Below are positions 1 through 8,273 of a stretch of 64,000 nucleotides of DNA, in pieces (the first letter of the stretch is position 1; the number at the start of each line of letters is the position of its first letter). The stretch comes from Turicibacter bilis. Lineage in GTDB: Bacteria > Bacillota_I > Bacilli_A > MOL361 > Turicibacteraceae. Position numbers and translations under genes: made by a program. The notes beneath the pieces were generated by a model that was not told the origin of the DNA, did not search any database, and saw nothing but the letters and a program-made list of their open reading frames with translations. Location of the stretch: the NCBI RefSeq assembly GCF_024499055.1, contig NZ_CP071249.1, forward strand, positions 868,001-932,000, given 5' to 3'.

Positions 1-1288
1 GAATCGTGCGACCGGTCCAATAACGATTAAACTGAGCAAGAAAATGAAGTAAATAATGTTTACATTTAAACGCCTCTACCGCTGTTTTCTTATACAAATC
101 ATAGGCTAACAATAAATTCCCATGCTTAAATTGATAGTAGGCACGGTGATAATGTTGCCAAATCCCATCTCCTTGGTTCATGCACTCGGTTAAGACACTC
201 GTATACGGTGGCAGCAAATAATTTTTATCATCATTTTGAATAGAATGCACCGATCCATCTGGAAATTTAACCGTCCTAATCCCTGCTTTGTTAAGTTGCC
301 AACACGTCCGTTCATCTAGAACATAAGGTTTAGATAAGTTTAAGACTCCCATTTCAGTCACTTCTTCTTTGATTAGATGCCTTAAATCATTTAAGCGGAC
401 TCGATTTAATTCATCAAGAGGCGTGAGTCGCTCACCAAGCTCATTATCATCGCTAGAATAGCGATATAATTCATCAAGATTTAGTTTTGAAAGTGCCTGA
501 AAAAATGTTAAATAGCGTTGTTCATACGTTGCATCATCCACATTCGATAAAAGATGGTTCACATCAATCACATGGATGCCTTGTGACTTATAATAATCAA
601 AGTTATTTTGATCCAACGTTTGCTCTAAATATAATAGATAAACGGGTTGAAAACTACTTCCCTGTAATTCTTTCACCCAATTTAAAATAAGTTTCATATT
701 TCGATCGTTTAATGAGTATCCAATAAAAAGTGTAATATTTGAGGCGATAATGGATTTCACCATCGTTTCAATGAGACGAAACTGACTACTATAAGAGAGA
801 TAGTCATTCTCTTTTAAGACCACATTTTGATGTTTCACATCGCCATGCATTTTAATGAGGAATTTCTTAGTTCGCGTTTGCGATACTTCTTCATCTTTTG
901 CAATGACATCATAAAAAAGTCCTCGCGCATAAATCGCTTGCTCAAGTAAATCATCGTAATTCGTTGTAATGAGATGAATCGGATTTAAGTTTAAGATTTC
1001 ATCATGAATTTTATTACTTTGTAAATCGAGATCAAAAATATCTCGTAATAAATCATAATACTCTTTATGTCCACGCAGGTTATAATATTTTTGTGGAATT
1101 CGTAAGTATTCATTTTGCGAATAGCGTTCTTTTTGTTCTGAAAATGGACCAGAAAATCGATCAATGACTTCTTTCCATGATGGAAAATTAGATAACATCG
1201 AAACACCTGCTCCAACAACGATGACTAGCTTGTTATCTTCTGATGCCTTTTTGATAATCCGTAAACTTTCTTGCGTAAAGGACTTCAC
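1..1288 (-). CDS. SIR2-like domain protein, C-terminus cut by window edge
   Basis: The open frame enters from the left edge and is therefore partial (429 codons visible). Near the N-terminus it shows VIVVGAGVSM, then TTNYDDLLE, KMHGD and IGYSLNDRNM, which is the order of the NAD-binding motifs of the SIR2_2 family. Proteins of this kind hydrolyse NAD and many act in phage defence; that role is inferred here. The C-terminal part visible is helical, tyrosine-rich and unrecognised. I choose the GTG at 1288 because a strong ribosome site (GGAGGTGA) lies 8 bases upstream; an ATG at 1303 lacks one. Downstream partners are outside the window. Confidence 0.8.
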   Translation of the reverse strand, partial: MKSFTQESLRIIKKASEDNKLVIVVGAGVSMLSNFPSWKEVIDRFSGPFSEQKERYSQNEYLRIPQKYYNLRGHKEYYDLLRDIFDLDLQSNKIHDEILNLNPIHLITTNYDDLLEQAIYARGLFYDVIAKDEEVSQTRTKKFLIKMHGDVKHQNVVLKENDYLSYSSQFRLIETMVKSIIASNITLFIGYSLNDRNMKLILNWVKELQGSSFQPVYLLYLEQTLDQNNFDYYKSQGIHVIDVNHLLSNVDDATYEQRYLTFFQALSKLNLDELYRYSSDDNELGERLTPLDELNRVRLNDLRHLIKEEVTEMGVLNLSKPYVLDERTCWQLNKAGIRTVKFPDGSVHSIQNDDKNYLLPPYTSVLTECMNQGDGIWQHYHRAYYQFKHGNLLLAYDLYKKTAVEAFKCKHYLLHFLAQFNRYWTGRTI

Positions 1289-1544
1289 CTCCCTCACCTC
1301 CATTATTACCAATTTATGTAATTTCCGATAATTACATACTCCAATTCATCTCTGAATTTACAATAAAATCAGATTTAGAAACGTTCAAAATTAAAATCGT
1401 ACTTAGGGTTTAAACAGTTAAATAATCCTTTAGCCTTCATTATGGTCCGTTCACACACCTCTCTTAGCCAAAATATCTATTTCTCCTGATAAAAGCATCT
1501 CATTAGGATAAACTAAATTTAGATTAATACTGGGAGTGATTGAA

Positions 1545-1829
1545 ATGAGTTTAAAAGAGACATACGAAGATTTACAACAAAAGGCTTCTAAAATCAAACA
1601 TGAACTAGCATCACTAAAAACTGAAATGACCCTATTAGAAGAAAATATTCATGGGATTGAACTTAATCCAAATTTTTTAGAAACAGACGTACAGCCTCTT
1701 TATGAATCGCTTTGGAATTTGCAAATGGCTTATAAAAAGCGTCAAACGGAATTAAATACTGTAACACTTCAACTGAATCAACTTGATCACATTCTTGAAG
1801 GTATCATGGAAACTGATCAAATGATCTAA
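1545..1829 (+). CDS. small coiled-coil protein, unknown function
   Basis: A 94-residue acidic protein rich in Leu, Glu, Lys and Gln with heptad-like spacing over most of its length (KIKHELASLKTEMTLLEE), so probably a soluble coiled coil. No domain is recognised. The ATG at 1545 has GGGAG 8 bases upstream; a GTG nine bases earlier overlaps that site and is rejected. It is monocistronic and ends in a strong terminator shared with the converging lipoprotein gene. Confidence 0.6.
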   Translation: MSLKETYEDLQQKASKIKHELASLKTEMTLLEENIHGIELNPNFLETDVQPLYESLWNLQMAYKKRQTELNTVTLQLNQLDHILEGIMETDQMI

Positions 1830-1863
1830 AAAAAACCACCAGTAGAACTGGTGGTTTTTTTTT
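1828..1863. terminator. bidirectional terminator
   Basis: The stem CCACCAGT/ACTGGTGG with a 3-base loop has an A-run on one side and a T-run on the other. It serves both the coiled-coil gene (+) and the lipoprotein gene (-), whose stop codon lies inside it. Confidence 0.9.
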
Positions 1864-2518
1864 ATTCGAAATAAATGGGATGATAACTAATAATATAACT
1901 TTCATTTCCATCATGTTGAAGGGTTACACTTGCCACCCCAACTTGATGACACTCAATAGATTGATGCCAATTTTTAATTAAAGAGATGGGTTCTATCACT
2001 GTTTCATCCACTTCATATAAATCTAAATCAATCGTATAAGTTCCATCATCATTGAACTGACATTGATAAATTTCAGGATAGATTTGATAGGTTTTTAACT
2101 TAATATCTGGTCGTGCCACATAATCTCCTAAATCAATATAGATTCCTGACAATTGTGCCTCTTGATTAAAATACTGCTCTATCAATGAAAACATCATTTT
2201 TTTATCAAAAGAAGCATAGGCTTCATCTTCACGCCACATCGGTTCAACCATCGCCGGATAGTCTAACTGCAAAAGTTGTGAGGAAAAATTTAATAGTTGT
2301 AACGAACAGTCGTCTCCTTCTTCATAATCAGCAAAATGTGTAACAGTCAATGCCTTAAAGTATTCATTTAATTCTGCGACTTGTTCATTCGATAGTGGAA
2401 TCGTCCATTCATCTTCTCGATCATCTAATCCCTCATCTACTTTTTTACCATTCATTGAACAAGCTACCAAGCAAAGAGTCATTAACGAAAAACAAATCAC
2501 ACTCATTATTTGTTTCAT
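1862..2518 (-). CDS. putative lipoprotein, unknown function
   Basis: A 218-residue protein with a lipoprotein signal peptide: the hydrophobic run after MKQIMSVICF leads to the lipobox LVAC near residue 20. It should be lipid-anchored on the outer face of the membrane. The mature part is acidic and rich in Asp, Glu and Tyr, with no domain I recognise. AAAGGAGAGG lies just upstream of the ATG. It stands alone between unrelated genes. Confidence 0.65.
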   Translation of the reverse strand: MKQIMSVICFSLMTLCLVACSMNGKKVDEGLDDREDEWTIPLSNEQVAELNEYFKALTVTHFADYEEGDDCSLQLLNFSSQLLQLDYPAMVEPMWREDEAYASFDKKMMFSLIEQYFNQEAQLSGIYIDLGDYVARPDIKLKTYQIYPEIYQCQFNDDGTYTIDLDLYEVDETVIEPISLIKNWHQSIECHQVGVASVTLQHDGNESYIISYHPIYFE

Positions 2519-2690
2519 TAGATTTCCTCTCCTTTAAGAGTCTCTATGACTTTGATAGTACATTATATTCAATGATTCGCCTAAACTTGACATATTAAAA
2601 AGCTATGACAACAATTAGCCATAGCTTCTTTAGTGATGAAATGAATATTTATCTAGACATTCCGTTACCATTTATATGTGAAAATAACAC

Positions 2691-3527
2691 CTAATATTCC
2701 TCTTTTTGATCTGCTTCAATCATCAGTCTAGCTAAATGATTAACGGTATTTCCCCAAGTACAAAACATTAAATCAATTAAATCATCGCATCCTAAAAAAG
2801 CAACAGCGCTCTGTGTATCCCGCTTCAAGTCTTTTATTTGAATATCACAATTATCCACCAGTTCAGTATGTGAAGGGGATATCACATACTGAACCGATTC
2901 TTTTAAACGATATTCTTCCTCTAGTTCAAATACCTCATGATGGTTCTCCATCGTTGTCAAAGAGGCATTTTGAGGACTTGGTGTCGAATTCACTTTAAAT
3001 GACGTCACAATCGCATGCGTGATTTCGCGTGCATTCGTAAAATTTCCGTGTAGAGAAACTGAAATTTGTGTCAAACATTGATTAGAAATAAGCATCGCAT
3101 ACGTTTGACTTCCAGCGGTACTCATCGCCTGCTCGATAATCACAGCTGGATAACCATCGATCATGGCTTCAGTCATCGTTTTAATTGAAAATTGATGTTG
3201 CATAATGCCAACCATCCGTTTTAAAAAGGCTAGTTTGTCTGTCTTCGTTTGAAAAGATGCGTCATTAAGTCGTTGACTACTAATCGTCACGGTTAGAGGC
3301 GCGATACTATAATCATGATACTGATTCGCCTCATAAGCAATAAACTCATAACCATCACAATTGGTCATCGTATTCAAATGATTTGGTACACAGATACTGT
3401 AATTTAAAATATCATATTCCACTAAATTTCCATAAGCATACTCACGAGCAGCATATTTTCCTAACAACTCTTCTAAATTTAAATTTAGTCCCTGAAAAGT
3501 CGTACAGAATTGATGATTTAATCTCAT
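2691..3527 (-). CDS. conserved-looking hypothetical protein
   Basis: A 278-residue protein with no signal peptide or membrane segment. Residues about 40-180 (YSICVPNHLNTM ... IDGYPAVIIEQAM ... FTNAREITHAIVTSF) have the alternating pattern of a small alpha/beta sandwich, loosely like the DcrB/PsbP fold; I hold this weakly. The C-terminal 90 residues are acidic. Start chosen by AGGGGA 9 bases before the ATG. No operon partner. Confidence 0.5.
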   Translation of the reverse strand: MRLNHQFCTTFQGLNLNLEELLGKYAAREYAYGNLVEYDILNYSICVPNHLNTMTNCDGYEFIAYEANQYHDYSIAPLTVTISSQRLNDASFQTKTDKLAFLKRMVGIMQHQFSIKTMTEAMIDGYPAVIIEQAMSTAGSQTYAMLISNQCLTQISVSLHGNFTNAREITHAIVTSFKVNSTPSPQNASLTTMENHHEVFELEEEYRLKESVQYVISPSHTELVDNCDIQIKDLKRDTQSAVAFLGCDDLIDLMFCTWGNTVNHLARLMIEADQKEEY

Positions 3528-3640
3528 GAACCCATTTCCCCTTTTATCAAAGATATTCGATTGTAGTCGTCTTTTTTACTACATTGTCATTGTATGGTTC
3601 ACCTCACCATTTTAGACATTATTTTTAAAAGAAAACGCAT

Positions 3641-3674
3641 AAAAAAGATGTCTCCCCTAAAGCAAGACATCTTT
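3641..3674 (-). terminator. terminator of the GreA/GreB-C-like gene
   Basis: The stem AAAGATGTCT/AGACATCTTT is followed by T residues on the minus strand, directly after the stop codon at 3675. Confidence 0.85.
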
Positions 3675-4010
3675 CTATCCTCTCATTCCACTGACAGATA
3701 AAATCTTATATTCAATTTCTTGACACTCAAACGTTGTTAAAACTGAACCTTCTAAAATCAGATGGCCTAATTCTGAAGTTTCACCCCATTTTCCTTCAAA
3801 TAAGTTCACCTCATGATCAGGGACAATCATCACATTTAAAATAAGATGATCTGTTAAATTTAATAATTTGACTTTATCATATAATTTAATTTCTTCACCT
3901 TGTTGTAATTTCCGCACTTTTTTGAACGACTGACTCTGATTCACTGTCTGCTTTCGTTCTTTAGCTGTCGATAAATAATGCTGTAAATACGCCCTCTCTT
4001 TTCTTTCCAT
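3675..4010 (-). CDS. stand-alone GreA/GreB C-terminal-like protein
   Basis: An 111-residue protein. Residues 1-35 are basic and helical. Residues about 38-108 resemble the C-terminal FKBP-like domain of GreA/GreB: KVKLLNL, then IVPDHEVNLFEGKWGETS, LGHLIL and EIEYKILSVS line up with the VTLKE, IVGTAEADPFEGKIS, LLG and VKIVKIS landmarks. The N-terminal coiled-coil finger that enters the RNA polymerase channel is missing, so it cannot be an ordinary cleavage factor. It may bind RNA polymerase without cleavage activity; that is inference. Confidence 0.5.
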   Translation of the reverse strand: MERKERAYLQHYLSTAKERKQTVNQSQSFKKVRKLQQGEEIKLYDKVKLLNLTDHLILNVMIVPDHEVNLFEGKWGETSELGHLILEGSVLTTFECQEIEYKILSVSGMRG

Positions 4011-4290
4011 AACTCCCCCATAAACAAATAAATCTCACGTTACATTGTACAAGCATTAGAAAAAAATGTAAATCATAACCCTTCAATTTTCTTATGAAGC
4101 AAATAGCTCCTCCTTTATTTCGACATCTCCTTAAAAATAAATCTTTTTCCTTGATTCATTTTATCGGACTTCGTGAATTGACTCGTTAATCCCTGTGCTC
4201 ATTTTGTAATCATTTGTCACTCTAATCGTAAACCAAAAACGTGCTTAATATAATGTATCAAACTTATCATAAGAGAGAGGGTTGACCTAT

Positions 4291-4884
4291 TTGAAAAAAA
4301 TTATCGCTACATTATCTCTATCTATCACGGCCTTACTCGTCGTCTTTGTCTTACAATATAACTCTGGTGCCAAAACAACAGAAGAAGCCATGACTATAGC
4401 GGGTTTAAGCGCTCTTGAAGTCCTTTATGAGAAAAAGACGGAAGAAGGATCGATTCTACTTTATCGAGTACCAGGTGAAGAACAGATTTCTCTTGCATTT
4501 TTAGATCGTAGCTTTTTTGGTTATGAATATATCGATGGTTCGATTCAATATGAAACAACGACCCTAGAAGAACAAGCTGGGTTAACTTATGTCGCTCTTC
4601 GTCAATCGGATGATATTCCCTATACGATTTATGCTGGGGTCACTAAAAATCCTGACTTATTTGAAGTGCTTGTGACGGAACCAACCTTTAGCATTGCTCA
4701 TAGTGCCAAAATCTTTGAATCAGCCGTTGAAGGAACTTATATCTGGATGGCTTACTCGCCCGATTTTACAGGTGATAATTTTTCATTAATCGGTTTAAGT
4801 GAAGCAGGGGATATCATTGGTCACTTAGAACACGATGGAACGACATTAACCATTCATTCCATTGATCCATCCGAAGCACAATAA
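4291..4884 (+). CDS. signal-anchored extracytoplasmic protein, unknown
   Basis: A 197-residue protein with a basic start (MKKIIA) and one hydrophobic segment (residues about 5-23, ALLVVFVLQY), so it is exported and probably anchored by an uncleaved signal. The rest is acidic, beta-rich and unrecognised. I choose the TTG at 4291 with GAGAGG about 10 bases upstream; the TTG at 4282 lies too close to that site. Confidence 0.55.
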   Translation: MKKIIATLSLSITALLVVFVLQYNSGAKTTEEAMTIAGLSALEVLYEKKTEEGSILLYRVPGEEQISLAFLDRSFFGYEYIDGSIQYETTTLEEQAGLTYVALRQSDDIPYTIYAGVTKNPDLFEVLVTEPTFSIAHSAKIFESAVEGTYIWMAYSPDFTGDNFSLIGLSEAGDIIGHLEHDGTTLTIHSIDPSEAQ

Positions 4885-4906
4885 AAAATATTCCCATTCA
4901 AGCGAA

Positions 4907-4932
4907 AGGACACCGTAATGGTGTTCTTTTTT
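4907..4932 (+). terminator. terminator
   Basis: The stem GGACACC/GGTGTTC with a 5-base loop and a T-run follows the signal-anchored protein gene. Confidence 0.8.
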
Positions 4933-5026
4933 ATTTTATTTTTATATCCCTACTCTCCCTGTACAACGATGAATTCCAATTCATCCATCATACTGTCCTA
5001 TTCAGAGGATAATTAATGGTTTGAGT

Positions 5027-5291
5027 TTAACCTTTCTTTTCTAACAGCTCATCATGTTTTCCTTACTCAATCACCTATCCATTATTCCTCAAGAAGATTT
5101 GATCAGCTTTTAAATGGTTGACAAGCGATGAAGCACAATGAACGTGGTATGCCGTTGCATGATTTAATCAATACCTAATAACTACTTTTGTCCTTGAGAT
5201 AAATTCCCCCCCTCTTCGGTATCCTGTCCATCTCTTAATTGAGTACTAAATTGATAAGTGTCATTTTCCCACACCTAGTTGGACCAACAAT
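5027..5291 (-). pseudogene. eroded ABC-exporter ATPase domain
   Basis: No open frame survives, but the minus strand still shows the landmarks of an ABC-exporter nucleotide-binding domain in the right order. There is a Walker A relic (IVGPTRCGKMTLINL, from 5291), a signature (GGNLSQGQK, near 5205-5185), an H-loop (FIVLHRLSTI, near 5145-5115), and the usual tail (KADQIFL, then GKHDELLEKKG) ending at a stop at 5027. The pieces lie in different frames and are broken by TAA, TAG and TAA stops. The stretch from Walker A to the signature, and the Walker B/D-loop, are deleted. The rest of the 4933-5368 intergenic region shows nothing further. Confidence 0.75.
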
Positions 5292-5368
5292 GGAGTTTGA
5301 TACTCATCTTATTCCCTGCTCTCTAATGCTACTGTTATAACAAAATTTTGATTAACTTGTAAGCATAC

Positions 5369-5403
5369 AAAAAAGACATAGGTTCTCTTTTTCCCCTATG
5401 TCT
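5369..5403 (-). terminator. terminator
   Basis: The stem AGACATAGG/CCTATGTCT has a T-run on the minus strand, about 35 bases after the stop of the 170-residue gene. Confidence 0.8.
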
Positions 5404-5437
5404 GAACTTATTTAAATGAATTAATGGAAATCCCTCC

Positions 5438-5950
5438 TTAATAAACAAACTCCGTATGCGTCCATTGACGGAAAAAATTAATATCCCGAATGCTGCCATC
5501 AGAGTTTAATAAACCTAAGTAAACTCCATCATTTTTTCCAACTTTCCAAATCGCATTGGCTGTATTATCTTTCGTTGAAATTCCCATGTCCTTAATACAT
5601 TGAATAAAAATATCTTTTCCAACTCCAAATGTTTCAGTGATATAAGCCACTAAATAAATATCAATCGCACTAGCTCCTAGTTCACAAGGATCTTTACTTA
5701 AAAGGTGTTCTTTCAAAATTTCAGGCCAATCTTCTTGATAACTTTCTAATAGTAAGTCTTGGATTTCATTAATACAATATGACTTATAACAACGTTTCTC
5801 CCACTGACGTAACATTGAAGCATCTCCGTTTAATTCAACTAAATGGGTTAGCATCGTTTTTAATCCACATAGCATTGGAATAACTTTCGTGGTTAACGAA
5901 CGCCCTTGTAAATGATCTGGTAATACAATTTTTAAATTCTCATCTTTCAT
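5438..5950 (-). CDS. hypothetical cytoplasmic protein
   Basis: A 170-residue soluble protein without signal peptide or membrane segment. Five cysteines occur (CGLK, CYKSYC, CELG, CIKD). The sequence is mostly helical up to residue 130 and ends in a short beta-rich tail (DGVYLGLLNSDGSIRDINFF). I do not recognise a family. It is monocistronic with its own terminator. Confidence 0.5.
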   Translation of the reverse strand: MKDENLKIVLPDHLQGRSLTTKVIPMLCGLKTMLTHLVELNGDASMLRQWEKRCYKSYCINEIQDLLLESYQEDWPEILKEHLLSKDPCELGASAIDIYLVAYITETFGVGKDIFIQCIKDMGISTKDNTANAIWKVGKNDGVYLGLLNSDGSIRDINFFRQWTHTEFVY

Positions 5951-6092
5951 AACCTCTCCCCCAATTAATGTAAACCCTTTCTTTTTTGTTTTTCACGTTT
6001 ATTATATGACCTCTTGTCGATTATTTCAACAATGGTTGATGAAGATTTTTAAATTTTTCTTACATTTCTGATAAAGGTCGTTCTGACTTATG

Positions 6093-6142
6093 AAAAAAGA
6101 GCCCTTATCTACTGTCCAATATATGACATAGGGCTCTTTTTT
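6093..6142. terminator. bidirectional terminator
   Basis: The stem GAGCCCT/AGGGCTC has A-runs before and T-runs after, so it works on both strands. It closes the sigma factor-DUF4179 operon on the minus strand. Confidence 0.8.
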
Positions 6143-6167
6143 GGTTCCTAATTCTTTAAAACTTTCT

Positions 6168-6314
6168 CTATTTTAACGGAATTCGCAAACTCCATGCTGG
6201 CGCTTCTTCACTTAATTCAGGCATCAAAAGAATAACAATCGTATAAGCTTTTGATGTATCAATATAGTCAATTCTGACACTATATAACCCTTGCGATTGA
6301 TCTTCTACCGCCAT
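6168..6314 (-). CDS. 48-codon frame continuing the DUF4179 gene (frameshifted tail or coupled ORF)
   Basis: This frame starts with an ATG that overlaps the TGA of the DUF4179 gene by one base (TGATG). It reads as a beta-rich, in-character C-terminal tail: GLYSVRIDYIDTSKAYTIV, then SEEAPAWSLRIPLK. Read upstream without a start it gives RRTIVMAVEDQ, which would join smoothly to the DUF4179 protein after LNDYARR. A one-base frameshift is therefore the simplest reading. A translationally coupled 48-residue peptide is the alternative. Confidence 0.5.
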   Translation of the reverse strand: MAVEDQSQGLYSVRIDYIDTSKAYTIVILLMPELSEEAPAWSLRIPLK

Positions 6315-7618
6315 CACGATTGTCCTTCTCGTCGAGCATAATCATTCAACTCTTCATCAAATAAAACAAGACTACTTAAATTATGTGGCCAATAAGTATC
6401 TGGAAGTCTAAAGATAATCTTCACTTCATCCTCCATTAATTCAATATCTTCTATCATTACTTTTTCAGTTGAATTTACCCATATTTCTTCTCCAATAAAC
6501 TCAGTTAGAATTTTAAATTCGGTTGATTTTTGTAAATTCAAATAATAAATGACTTCATCTAATGCAAATCCTGAGGCTAATTCCTGATCAGTTGGTTTTC
6601 TTGTAATCGCTTGGTATTCATCATCAATCACTTGAGTGTTTGGTGTTTGATAAATCTGATAATGAATTTTATCTTTCACAATATAACGATACGGCTCGGT
6701 TGTTCTGGGATAAATCTCAATCCACTCTAAATCTGACCAATTCGAATTCACTCTTAATTTGAAAGTTGCCTCTTTTTTCTCAGAATCAAAGCTCCCTTGA
6801 ACATCATCTACATCGTAAAGCTCTTCATTTGAACCCTTAATGACCAAATCTCCTAGTTCATAAAAAACGTCATCAGCCGATTCCCCTTCAACACTCATAT
6901 AAATCGTATTAGCTAACTGGCTTTTTACGACTTGATTAGCTGAAATCATTGTCCTTTCATACTCTATTGTAGCATCCGGATTCAAACGTTCTCCTCCTAA
7001 TAATTTAGAGGCTTTAAATTTAAAATTCCATTTTCCTTTTAATGACTCAAATCCACGTGTTAACTGACTAATTCTTAAATCAATGGTAACTTCATCTGGT
7101 AAATGAAGATCGCCCATACTTGCTTCAATAATAATGGCTCCGGTTTTCTCATCAATTTGGCGAACTTTTGGACTATTAGCCATCGTTTTTTTCCCATTAA
7201 CGAATAAATAATAATCTAAATTAAAAAAATCATTTTCATTTAATTTCTCATAGCCAGCTAAAAAGTCACTCTCTACCGTTAGTGCCATCATTAAAAGATT
7301 ATCATCTAATACAACTTCATCTAGTGTTATAGTTGTTTCTTCATCAACTTCTGATACCCCAATCATTTTAGCCACTTCTTGAAACCTTCCGGTTGGTTCC
7401 CCAAATAAATGTGCCGAGAACGCATTGAATGATTGCGTCATTTCTTGTAATGCTTTTGCCACCTCTGGCTGACTTAATCCAATGATACCTACGATTCCAA
7501 CAGAGGCTGCTATTGACATCGTTTTTTTCCACTTCATCGGTTTTTTATGTTGCTTCATTTCAGTTTTAGCACGCGTTATCCCTTTTAATACGGCTTCTTC
7601 ATATGCTTTTGAATTCAT
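6314..7618 (-). CDS. DUF4179 membrane protein, probable anti-sigma factor
   Basis: A 434-residue protein: a cytoplasmic basic N-terminus (about residues 1-30), one membrane segment (SIAASVGIVGIIGLSQ, about 33-50), then a large extracytoplasmic beta-rich domain. This is the DUF4179 layout, usually encoded just after an ECF sigma factor and thought to restrain it. The ATG at 7618 overlaps the sigma stop codon (TAATG) and has GGAGGGGAG upstream. The end looks frameshifted; see the 48-codon frame directly downstream. Confidence 0.75.
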   Translation of the reverse strand: MNSKAYEEAVLKGITRAKTEMKQHKKPMKWKKTMSIAASVGIVGIIGLSQPEVAKALQEMTQSFNAFSAHLFGEPTGRFQEVAKMIGVSEVDEETTITLDEVVLDDNLLMMALTVESDFLAGYEKLNENDFFNLDYYLFVNGKKTMANSPKVRQIDEKTGAIIIEASMGDLHLPDEVTIDLRISQLTRGFESLKGKWNFKFKASKLLGGERLNPDATIEYERTMISANQVVKSQLANTIYMSVEGESADDVFYELGDLVIKGSNEELYDVDDVQGSFDSEKKEATFKLRVNSNWSDLEWIEIYPRTTEPYRYIVKDKIHYQIYQTPNTQVIDDEYQAITRKPTDQELASGFALDEVIYYLNLQKSTEFKILTEFIGEEIWVNSTEKVMIEDIELMEDEVKIIFRLPDTYWPHNLSSLVLFDEELNDYARREGQS

Positions 7619-8172
7619 TAGCAACTCCCCTCCTTTAACATCAATCGAAGTTCTCGCTTCCCTCTTCTTAAATGACTCTTGACCGTATTTGAGCTCATTC
7701 CAAGTTGAGTTGCAATTTCCTCAATACTTAAATCATCAAAATACTTTAAATGAATGACGGATTGATATTCAGGTCGTAAGTTCTTGATGGCTTCATGCAA
7801 ATCGATTTTTTCTTCAATTGAAAAAACATGATGATGCTTCATCATCCCTTCATCAAGTTCTAAAAAATCTACTTTTTGAATCGAATCAAGCGCTAAATTC
7901 ATTAAAATTTTGGTCATCCATGTTTTAAAATACTTAGGTTCCTTCAACTACCCAATCGTTAATAACCCTTTATAAGCTAGTTCTTGGATTAAATCCAAAA
8001 CTTCCTGATCATTCTTCACATATCGATAAGCAATCTGAGTAAAATAGCCCTCATAACGCTTCATTAATTCTAAAAATGCTAAATCATCTTGTTTCATTGC
8101 TTTTTTAACCAGTTGTACTTCCTCTAATTGACTATAATCTCGACACCATGGCATCATGATAACCTTTTTCAT
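7618..8172 (-). pseudogene. ECF sigma-70 factor interrupted by an amber codon
   Basis: The frame from the ATG at 8172 (AAGGAGG 5 bases upstream) to 7618 gives 184 codons, the normal ECF size. It contains region 2 (FLELMKRYEGYFTQIAYRYV, then DLIQELAYKGLLTI) and region 4 (SVIHLKYFDDLSIEEIATQL, then NTVKSHLRRGKREL). A single TAG at 7948-7950 falls in the sigma2 to sigma4 stretch (GLLTIG*LKEPKYFKTW) where homologues usually have an ordinary residue; one C-to-T change in CAG would explain it. A TTG directly after the stop could restart a sigma4-only fragment. Probably inactive unless read through. Confidence 0.75.
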
Positions 8173-8246
8173 TTCATCCTCCTTATAATCTGACTTTTGG
8201 ATCCACTCTCTTAGACAGAATTTCATCTTAAAAAGTTGCAAATAAA

Positions 8247-8272
8247 TATAAAAAGACCAAAAATTTTGGTCT
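8247..8272 (-). terminator. terminator of the YesL-like gene
   Basis: AGACCAA/TTGGTCT hairpin followed by T residues on the minus strand. The coding end at 8274 abuts it. Confidence 0.7.
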
Positions 8273-8273
8273 T

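Noticed and set aside
487-1218. Two short ORFs (487-690 +, 991-1218 -)
   Set aside because: Both are shadows of the edge-truncated SIR2-like gene, which is open throughout on the minus strand in another frame.
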